This document shows positions 1 to 5,127 of a DNA stretch of 5,127 bases, piece after piece. Numbering within the stretch: position 1 is the first letter of the stretch; every line of letters starts with the position of its first letter. Both the position numbers and the translations under genes were made by a program. The notes beneath the pieces are model-generated. The model did no database searches, was not told the DNA's origin, and saw nothing but the letters and a program-made list of their open reading frames with translations. The DNA is from an uncultured Eubacteriales bacterium (GTDB lineage: Bacteria > Bacillota > Clostridia > Oscillospirales > CAG-272). Where the stretch lies: assembly GCA_900546315.1 (NCBI GenBank), contig URCP01000141.1, positions 1 to 5,127 of the forward strand. Reading direction: 5' to 3'.

Positions 1-594
1 GACCCTGAACCAGTTGACCATGCCCTTCATGTCGAGCGCGCCGAGGACGCGCTTCACCTTTATCTCCCCGAAGTAGGACGAGACGAGGTCGAGCGTATGC
101 ACACCGCAGTCAAGCAGATGCCGGAACGCGAGCAGGTCAAGTCTGGTCACCTTTCCGACCGCCCCCGCCGTTAAAAGCTCGCGGATCCGGATGTTTCCGG
201 GCGAGAATCTTCTCTGGTGCGTGAAGGACAGGGAACAGTCCGACGTTTCCGCCGTGTGCTTCATGTGGAGCACGCCCGCGCGCTCTTTCGCGAAGGGCTT
301 CTCGCTGACAAGGTGCCTGACGCCGTTTTCCGCGCACTGGTCGTAGATCACCCAGCGGTCGCCGGGCCACGCGCCGTTTATCACGACATCCGGCTTCAGA
401 GTTTTTATCGCCTCTTCGCTCGAGACGAATCTCGCTGATTTGTCGACGCCGTACTTGTCCGCGATATTGTCCGCTTTCGCGATATCAATGTCGCAGGTGC
501 CGACGAGGTCGAAGCGCGGGTGGTTCGCGACCGCCTCCGAATGCAGTGAGCCGCGCCATCCGCAGCCTATCACGAGGGTTCTGTACTTTTCCAT
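1..594 (-). CDS. Gfo/Idh/MocA-family NAD(P)-dependent oxidoreductase, N-terminal 198 residues (runs off the left edge)
   Basis: This is an open frame from an ATG at 594 down to base 1 with no stop, so the gene is cut by the contig edge; full-length family members have roughly 330-400 residues. The Rossmann dinucleotide-binding motif is at the N-terminus (VIGCGWRGSLH, residues 8-18), and an Asp-containing strand end follows (CDID, 34-37). The family's EKP motif is at 98-100 (SEKPFA), and the D-x-G-x-H motif with the proposed catalytic histidine is at 162-166 (DCGVH). These place it in the cytosolic family that oxidises or reduces sugars, inositols and sugar acids; the substrate cannot be assigned. 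The ATG is preceded by AAGGA (608-604) at 9 nt. It starts 20 nt after the AraC gene stops, with no terminator between them, so the two are probably cotranscribed. Confidence 0.9.
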   Translation of the reverse strand, partial: MEKYRTLVIGCGWRGSLHSEAVANHPRFDLVGTCDIDIAKADNIADKYGVDKSARFVSSEEAIKTLKPDVVINGAWPGDRWVIYDQCAENGVRHLVSEKPFAKERAGVLHMKHTAETSDCSLSFTHQRRFSPGNIRIRELLTAGAVGKVTRLDLLAFRHLLDCGVHTLDLVSSYFGEIKVKRVLGALDMKGMVNWFRV

Positions 595-614
595 ATTATA
601 AATTCCTTTCAGAA

Positions 615-1382
615 TTAAAATTTCGATGGTGAAACGCCGCAGACGCGCTTGAACGCTCTGCTGAACGAATAGACGTCGCTGTAGCCGCACATCTCCGCGA
701 CCTCGCCGACCTGATACGCGCGGGTCGCGAGGAGCCTCTTCGCGTTCTCGATGCGCACAGACGTTATGTAGGCGGAGAGCGGCTTTCCGGTCACCTCCGC
801 GAACAGCCTCGAGAGGTTCCCGGCGCTCATCGAGCAGAGCGACGCGAGAGCGTCATGTCTTATATCCTCCGGAAAACGCTGACTTATATACTCTATCGCC
901 GGTCTTATCCGCTCGTACTTGTAGGCGGACTCGGTGCCGGCGTAGTTTTCGGAAACAATGCGGTTTATTATCGAGTAAATAATCTCGCGGCACTGGATCG
1001 TCCGGAGAAAGTGCCCGCTCGCCCAGATCTTCTCCGCGCGGCGGAACTCATTTGTGATGAGCTCCGGCTCGCGAACGTGGTTCACGAGGTCGAAGGTCTC
1101 CGGCGAGGTGGATATCGGCGGAGAGATGAAATCTATGTAGATGTAGCTGACCATATCGGTGAGCGCGCGGGAAATGTCGATGTTCCCGGCTTTGACGAGA
1201 AATATGTCTCCCTTTTTCGCGGTGAAGGAATAATCCGAGGAGATGACGTTCAGCACCCCGTTCATCACGACGCCGATAGAGCTGTGATCGCGTGGGATGT
1301 CCGGAATGAACGGACGGTCTTTTTCTATAGAGTCGCTTAACACTTCGAGTATCTCGTCTATTGCGATATCAAATTCTTTCAT
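615..1382 (-). CDS. AraC-family transcriptional regulator
   Basis: This is a complete 255-residue protein of typical length for two-domain AraC regulators. Residues about 30-90 form a beta-rich region resembling the cupin-like sensor domain (GVLNVISS, KKGDIFLVKAGN). The C-terminal DNA-binding domain has two helix-turn-helix units: the first at about 177-199 (DALASLCSMSAGNLSRLF) and the second at about 225-249 (VGEVAEMCGYSDVYSFSRAF), joined by a helix ending in IENAKRLLA. The signature end (FKRVCGVSPSKF) falls exactly at the stop, so there is no tail. AAAGGA (1394-1389) lies 6 nt before the ATG. The gene is divergent from the lipoprotein and glycyl radical enzyme genes and leads its own operon with the oxidoreductase, so it probably controls one or both operons. 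Its ligand is unknown; by analogy with the family and its neighbours it may be a sugar-like inducer. Confidence 0.93.
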   Translation of the reverse strand: MKEFDIAIDEILEVLSDSIEKDRPFIPDIPRDHSSIGVVMNGVLNVISSDYSFTAKKGDIFLVKAGNIDISRALTDMVSYIYIDFISPPISTSPETFDLVNHVREPELITNEFRRAEKIWASGHFLRTIQCREIIYSIINRIVSENYAGTESAYKYERIRPAIEYISQRFPEDIRHDALASLCSMSAGNLSRLFAEVTGKPLSAYITSVRIENAKRLLATRAYQVGEVAEMCGYSDVYSFSRAFKRVCGVSPSKF

Positions 1383-1395
1383 AAGATATCCTTTA

Positions 1396-1414
1396 CAATA
1401 TGTTCATAATATTG
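1396..1414. repeat. Short inverted repeat in the AraC leader, possible operator
   Basis: CAATAT (1396-1401) and ATATTG (1409-1414) are perfect 6-bp inverted arms around a 7-bp spacer. The dyad ends 13 bp before the AraC start codon and lies just upstream of its ribosome binding site, inside the leader expected from the minus-strand promoter. Its size and position would suit an autoregulatory site, but AT-rich DNA makes such short repeats by chance, so the regulatory reading is weak. Confidence 0.3.
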
Positions 1415-1447
1415 CCGGGCTCGGTTAAAAAGAATTTTCTGCTGTCA

Positions 1448-1476
1448 TTTACCGTTCCCTGAAAATGGTGTATAAT
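1448..1476 (+). promoter_or_regulatory. Sigma-A-type promoter for the lipoprotein and glycyl radical enzyme operon
   Basis: A perfect TATAAT -10 box (1471-1476) lies 17 bp downstream of TTTACC (1448-1453), which matches 4 of 6 bases of the TTGACA consensus. Transcription would begin near 1482-1484 and give a leader of about 25 nt, too short for a riboswitch. The weak -35 box suggests that full activity may need an activator, which would suit the adjacent AraC protein. This is inferred from sequence only. Confidence 0.7.
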
Positions 1477-1485
1477 TAATTATAC
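1470..1485. repeat. Perfect 16-bp palindrome over the promoter -10 region
   Basis: GTATAATTAATTATAC reads identically on both strands. It contains a TATAAT on the plus strand (1471-1476) and another on the minus strand (1484-1479), so both divergent promoters can use it. It may be only a symmetric -10 element, or it may also be bound by a dimeric repressor; AraC-family proteins more often bind direct repeats. Confidence 0.8.
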
Positions 1486-1507
1486 CAAATATCTGGAGGA
1501 ATTGCAA
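1479..1507 (-). promoter_or_regulatory. Candidate divergent promoter for the AraC and oxidoreductase operon
   Basis: On the minus strand, TTGCAA (1507-1502) matches 4 of 6 bases of TTGACA and is 17 bp from a perfect TATAAT (1484-1479). Transcription would start near 1472 and leave a leader of about 90 nt before the AraC ATG. It overlaps the rightward promoter almost completely, so the polymerases would compete. Because the -10 box is a by-product of the palindrome, this call is less certain than the plus-strand promoter. Confidence 0.45.
1485..1496. repeat. Imperfect dyad CCAaATATcTGG touching the lipoprotein ribosome binding site
   Basis: Ten of 12 bases are symmetric (CCA-N-ATAT-N-TGG). 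The dyad lies just downstream of the expected plus-strand transcription start and its right arm supplies the first bases of the GGAGGA ribosome binding site (1495-1500). It could be a protein-binding site or could occur by chance; no known operator consensus was recognised. Confidence 0.25.
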
Positions 1508-1508
1508 T

Positions 1509-2978
1509 ATGAAATCAAAAAAAATCACAACTTTTTTTATTCTCGCGGCGATGCTTGCCGGAGTTGTCTCCTGCGGCTCCGGAAATGGGGACGTCGTGAC
1601 GACCGGCGGGGAGTCGACCGACACAACGACAGCCGGAGAAACCGAGATTCATGACGATCTGCCGGAGCTGAACTATAACGGGGACGAGTTCACGATTCTT
1701 GTCGAGGACTACGGCGGATACTGCGGAGCGGACTTCTGGGTCGAGGAATCTGACGGCGACATTGTAAACGACTCGATCTACAACAAGAACCGCATAGTGT
1801 CCGAGCGGCTGAATCTCGATATCAAGTGGAATTTATTCACGCACTTCTGGGACGACCAGAAGGAGTTCCTGACGACGCTCCGCTCGGGGGTTCTCGCCGG
1901 TGACGGCGCTTACGATATTGTGGCGGGACTCGGTTATTTCATGCCGTCTTTCGTTACTGACGGAGTGCTGTCGGATATGTCGGAGCTTCCGTACATTGAC
2001 CTTACAAAGCCGTGGTGGTCGGAAAAGTTCATGGAGGCTTCCTCTCTTGACGGCAAATACTACTTTGTCACCGGCGACGCGTCTCTCGGACTGATCAAGA
2101 ATATGTTCTGCGTCTATGAGAACCTCGATCTCGCGGAAAAGCTCGGCGCGGAGAACCTCTATGACGTCGTCAGGGAGGGAAAGTGGACGCTTGACAAGAT
2201 GCGCGAGGTATCGTCGCTCTACTATGCAGACCTTGACGGCGACACGAAAGCGGGTCAGGCTGACCAGTTCGGACTTCTCCTCAACAGCGGCAACCACATC
2301 ACCGGCTTCATAGAGCCGTTTGACGTCAATATAGTCGACCTTTCCGGCGACGACCCGAAGCTCGTCTACGGGAACGCGCACAACACCGACGTTGTCTCGA
2401 AGCTCATCGACATGATGTTCAAGACAGAAGGAATTTATTACGATACCAAGGGTGAGTCCGAAACCGCGTTCCAGAGCATCTTCCGCAACGGCAACGTCCT
2501 TCTCGCGACCGGATGGTTCATGCACACCGAGGCGTTCCGCGATATAGATTTCGGATACGGAGTTCTTCCTTACCCGAAGTGGGATGAGACACAGGAGAAT
2601 TACAACACGACTGTGCTGACTACTTATTCGGTTATGTCGGTACCGGCTGACTGCACCGACAAGGATCGCGCCGCCGCTGTCTGCGAAGCCCTCGCGTACG
2701 AGAGCTGGAAGAGCGTCACACCGGCGTATTTCGAGACCGCGCTGAAGGTCAAGTATGTCGCCGACAATGACTCGGCGCAGATGTTCGATATCATCCGCGA
2801 CGGCGTGTCGTTCGATTTCGGGTACATCTACACGATGCCGATGGACGGAATATCCGACAGATTCAAAGAAACCGTCTATAACAAGAAAAACTGGGCGACG
2901 GAATACGCGAAGTTTGAGAGCGCCTCTGAGAAAAAACTCGGGTCCCTCGTCGAGGCGATCAGAGACGTCACACAGTGA
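1509..2978 (+). CDS. ABC-type extracellular solute-binding lipoprotein
   Basis: This 489-residue protein has a lipoprotein signal peptide: positive residues 2-5, a hydrophobic core, and a lipobox ending in Cys22 (GVVSC), predicted to be lipid-modified so that the protein is anchored outside the cytoplasmic membrane. A Gly/Thr/Ser-rich linker follows (about 23-47), then the binding fold. Its length, the segment YIDLTKPWW (162-170), a GD turn after YYFVTG (184-190), and an EF-hand-like Asp loop (DLDGDTKAGQADQFG, 241-255) fit the family 1 oligosaccharide-type binding proteins common in Clostridia and Paenibacillus. GGAGGA (1495-1500) sits 8 nt before the ATG. The usual downstream permease genes are absent; a glycyl radical enzyme gene follows after 14 nt. 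The ligand is probably a sugar or sugar derivative, but this is inferred from the family and neighbours. Confidence 0.93.
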   Translation: MKSKKITTFFILAAMLAGVVSCGSGNGDVVTTGGESTDTTTAGETEIHDDLPELNYNGDEFTILVEDYGGYCGADFWVEESDGDIVNDSIYNKNRIVSERLNLDIKWNLFTHFWDDQKEFLTTLRSGVLAGDGAYDIVAGLGYFMPSFVTDGVLSDMSELPYIDLTKPWWSEKFMEASSLDGKYYFVTGDASLGLIKNMFCVYENLDLAEKLGAENLYDVVREGKWTLDKMREVSSLYYADLDGDTKAGQADQFGLLLNSGNHITGFIEPFDVNIVDLSGDDPKLVYGNAHNTDVVSKLIDMMFKTEGIYYDTKGESETAFQSIFRNGNVLLATGWFMHTEAFRDIDFGYGVLPYPKWDETQENYNTTVLTTYSVMSVPADCTDKDRAAAVCEALAYESWKSVTPAYFETALKVKYVADNDSAQMFDIIRDGVSFDFGYIYTMPMDGISDRFKETVYNKKNWATEYAKFESASEKKLGSLVEAIRDVTQ

Positions 2979-2979
2979 T

Positions 2980-2985
2980 AAGGGA
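2980..2985 (+). promoter_or_regulatory. Ribosome binding site that fixes the glycyl radical enzyme start
   Basis: AAGGGA lies 7 nt before the ATG at 2993. A GTG at 2975, in the same frame and overlapping the lipoprotein stop as GTGA, would add six residues but has no comparable site upstream. The ATG is therefore preferred, giving a 14-nt gap after the lipoprotein gene and likely translational coupling. Confidence 0.75.
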
Positions 2986-2992
2986 ATATCAT

Positions 2993-5071
2993 ATGGAAAT
3001 ACTCATACCAGAGAGAATAAAACAGTTCGCCGCCCGCGCCGTTCGTGAGGAGCTTTATCCCTACCGCGCCGGAACACCGCGCGACCCGGCTTACGATGTC
3101 CTGCCGGAGCCGGTAATGATCGCGATGAACATCCGGGACTACCTCAGAACGACGTTTATATACGACACAGAAGGGCAGCTTCTGCCCGGCTGCGTCCGTA
3201 TCGAAGGGCTGCAAGTCCCGGGCTGTGCCTACAGGCATACCGCTCACAATGGATACAACAGCTTTTTCCACATTCACAGCGACTATATGCCATCCTCGAA
3301 TGTGGCGTTCTGCGACTGGAACCACTTCTGCAACGACTACCGCTTCATCCTGAAGCACGGCTTCAAAGGCAGACTTGAGACAATACGCGAAGCCAAAGAA
3401 AAATTCGCCGGAAACAGGGAAAAGCTCGACTTTCTCGAAGCGTGCGAGATCATCGTCGACTCTGTACACGATTTGTCCGCGCGGTTTGGCTGCGAGGTTC
3501 CTTATGAGCCCGCGAAGAGCTTTGACGACGCGCTGAAGTCGGTCTGGATCAGCTTCCTGCTCATGCCGGACTCGATAGGAAGGCTCGACGACCTGCTCTG
3601 GCCGTACTACAAGCACGACCTCGACGCCGGGATCATCACCCGCGAGCACGCGGTCGAGATGATCGGCGAGTTCCTCGTGAAGATCTTCGCGCACGTCGGA
3701 CCCGGCAGCCACAAGAGCGGCGACAACACCTTCGTCATCGGCGGCTACGTCCCCGCGGACGAAAGGGAGACTGGCGAGATCGTCGATTACCGCGGAATGA
3801 AGCTCCGCGACGGCTTCACCGAGCTCTCGGAGATCATCATCCGCACCCGCGTCGCCCTGCCCATATGGCGTCCGCAGATCAACTTCCGCTGGACAAAGCA
3901 GACAAAGCCGGAAACGATGAAGCTCGTGACCGAAATGAACGCGAAATGCGCCGATATCGTTTTCGTGAACGACGAAATATTCCTACGCGCCTTTGAGCGG
4001 ATCGGAATAGAACCGCGCGACGCCATCGACTACACCAAGATCGGCTGCAACGAATGGTCGATAATGGGAATGTCACACACCGGCTCCGACGGCTTCTTCA
4101 ACACCTGCGCCGCGCTCGACGAAGTGATGCAGTACCACGAGGAAGAACTGAAGACGATTGACACCTTCGATAAATTCTACGATTTCTTCCTGCGCTACCT
4201 CGACCAGTTCGTCACCTTCATGTGCGACCTCGCCGACAACTTCCACACCGCCTGCGCGAAGGACACCAACGTCCTCTCCTCCGTGATGATACAGGGCTGC
4301 ATCGAAAAAGCCGAATCAATCACCCGCGGCGGCGCGAAATACAACGCCAGCTGCTGGTCAGCCGTAGGTCTCATCGACCTCGCCGACTCACTCTCAGTCA
4401 TCAGGCAATTCGTCTATGACGAAAAGAAAATCACGATGGAGACCCTCATCGACGCCCTGAAAAACGACTGGCAGGGACACGAAGCGCTCCGCGCCGATAT
4501 CCGCAAGAACGGCAGATTCTTCGGCAACAACGACGAACGCACCGATGAACTCGTCAACCGCCTGATAGCTGACCTCGACGCACTCGCGAACAAACGCGCC
4601 CCCCTCCGCGGCGGCAGATTCATCTTCGGCTGCTACATAGGCTACAACAGCGCCCACATCTCAATGGGTCTGCGCACCGGCGCCACACCGAACGGCAGAC
4701 GCCGCGGCGACGCCCTGACCGCCGGAATCATCGCCGAACCAGGCATGGACAAAAACGGTCTGACATCCTACCTTGCCTCCGCGGCGAGACTCAACTACAC
4801 CACCCTCTGCGCCCCCCTCGCCGTCAACCTCAAACTCGACAAAAAGCTGACCTCCGAATCCGACAAGATATCCGCCCTCTTCGAAACCTACATGAAACTC
4901 GGCGGACTTCAGCTCCAGCCCGACTACCTCTCGGCAGAAGACCTCAAGGACGCTCAGATTCACCCGGAAAAATGGTGCAATCTCCGCGTCAGAATAACCG
5001 GATTCACCGGATTCTTCACAAGATTTGACAAAGCTTCTCAGGACGAAATTATCAATAGAACCGAACACTGA
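2993..5071 (+). CDS. Glycyl radical enzyme of the pyruvate formate-lyase superfamily, substrate unknown
   Basis: This complete 692-residue protein is numbered here from the ATG at 2993. Superfamily landmarks appear in order: WNHFCNDYRFILKHGFKGR (109-127), GRLDDLLWPYY (196-206), FVND (324-327), the cysteine loop GCNEW with Cys352 and Glu354 (351-355), GCIEKAESI (435-443), GGAKYN (446-451), FGNNDE (510-515), TGATPNGR (562-569), and the glycyl radical loop RITGFTGFF with Gly670 (667-675). The ending QDEIINRTEH is also typical. In this family a radical-SAM activase makes a radical on the glycine, which passes to the cysteine and then to the substrate. The Cys-x-Glu arrangement favours a C-O, C-N or C-S lyase or dehydratase over true pyruvate formate-lyase, which has adjacent cysteines, but some decarboxylases share it. 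It is shorter than characterised members (about 760-850 residues), mainly at the N-terminus. It is cytosolic and oxygen-sensitive. No activase is in the window. Confidence 0.92.
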   Translation: MEILIPERIKQFAARAVREELYPYRAGTPRDPAYDVLPEPVMIAMNIRDYLRTTFIYDTEGQLLPGCVRIEGLQVPGCAYRHTAHNGYNSFFHIHSDYMPSSNVAFCDWNHFCNDYRFILKHGFKGRLETIREAKEKFAGNREKLDFLEACEIIVDSVHDLSARFGCEVPYEPAKSFDDALKSVWISFLLMPDSIGRLDDLLWPYYKHDLDAGIITREHAVEMIGEFLVKIFAHVGPGSHKSGDNTFVIGGYVPADERETGEIVDYRGMKLRDGFTELSEIIIRTRVALPIWRPQINFRWTKQTKPETMKLVTEMNAKCADIVFVNDEIFLRAFERIGIEPRDAIDYTKIGCNEWSIMGMSHTGSDGFFNTCAALDEVMQYHEEELKTIDTFDKFYDFFLRYLDQFVTFMCDLADNFHTACAKDTNVLSSVMIQGCIEKAESITRGGAKYNASCWSAVGLIDLADSLSVIRQFVYDEKKITMETLIDALKNDWQGHEALRADIRKNGRFFGNNDERTDELVNRLIADLDALANKRAPLRGGRFIFGCYIGYNSAHISMGLRTGATPNGRRRGDALTAGIIAEPGMDKNGLTSYLASAARLNYTTLCAPLAVNLKLDKKLTSESDKISALFETYMKLGGLQLQPDYLSAEDLKDAQIHPEKWCNLRVRITGFTGFFTRFDKASQDEIINRTEH

Positions 5072-5076
5072 GAAAA

Positions 5077-5127
<51 letters not shown>

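Noticed and set aside
137..370. 77-codon open frame on the minus strand
   Set aside because: It is in a different frame inside the oxidoreductase, whose Rossmann, EKP and DxGxH motifs establish the true frame.
855..1340. 161-codon open frame on the plus strand
   Set aside because: It is antisense to the AraC gene, whose domains and ribosome binding site are clear.
1415..1424. Possible hairpin CCGggctCGG between the operons
   Set aside because: A 3-bp stem without a U-tract is too weak for a terminator.
1833..2525. 230-codon open frame on the minus strand
   Set aside because: It lies wholly antisense to the well-supported lipoprotein gene, shows no recognisable family motifs, and is expected from GC-rich codon bias.
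2975..2992. Upstream GTG start for the glycyl radical enzyme, overlapping the lipoprotein stop
   Set aside because: No convincing ribosome binding site precedes it, while the ATG at 2993 has AAGGGA at 7 nt.
2876..3712. 278-codon open frame on the minus strand
   Set aside because: It is antisense to the lipoprotein end and the conserved radical enzyme core and has no recognisable domain.
4661..5068. 135-codon open frame on the minus strand
   Set aside because: It is antisense to the conserved C-terminus of the radical enzyme and is low-complexity Gly/Glu/Val-rich, as expected for a shadow frame.
2993..5071. Annotation as true pyruvate formate-lyase (pflB)
   Set aside because: The adjacent catalytic cysteine pair of pyruvate formate-lyase is absent; the loop is GCNEW, with one cysteine and a glutamate.

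Overview
The window is a 5.1-kb contig end from what looks like a strictly anaerobic Gram-positive bacterium, probably a Clostridia-type Bacillota from a gut- or rumen-like habitat. This rests on three things: a substrate-binding lipoprotein with a short signal peptide and lipobox, strong AGGAGG-like ribosome binding sites, and a glycyl radical enzyme, a class destroyed by oxygen. The DNA is GC-rich except for an AT-rich 126-bp intergenic region. Genus and family cannot be read from the sequence.

Layout: on the minus strand, running left from about 1382, an AraC-family regulator is followed 20 nt later by a Gfo/Idh/MocA-type oxidoreductase, which runs off the left edge. On the plus strand, running right from 1509, an ABC-type solute-binding lipoprotein is followed 14 nt later by a complete 692-aa glycyl radical enzyme of the pyruvate formate-lyase superfamily. 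The two operons diverge from 1383-1508. That region holds a good sigma-A promoter for the rightward operon, a plausible promoter for the leftward one, and a perfect 16-bp palindrome (1470-1485) containing both -10 boxes. The last 51 bases are pure G and are almost certainly a sequencing or assembly artefact.

Together the genes look like a catabolic locus. A lipoprotein captures a small molecule, probably a sugar or sugar derivative. An NAD(P)-dependent sugar-type oxidoreductase and a radical lyase or dehydratase would transform it, and the AraC protein is the likely local switch. The substrate is unknown. The radical enzyme has the essential cysteine and glycine motifs, but its cysteine loop reads GCNEW rather than the GCVEP common in characterised dehydratases and lyases, and its N-terminus is compact. 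No activating radical-SAM enzyme, permease, ATPase or kinase is in the window; these may lie beyond the contig ends. This uncharacterised glycyl radical locus is the most interesting content here.
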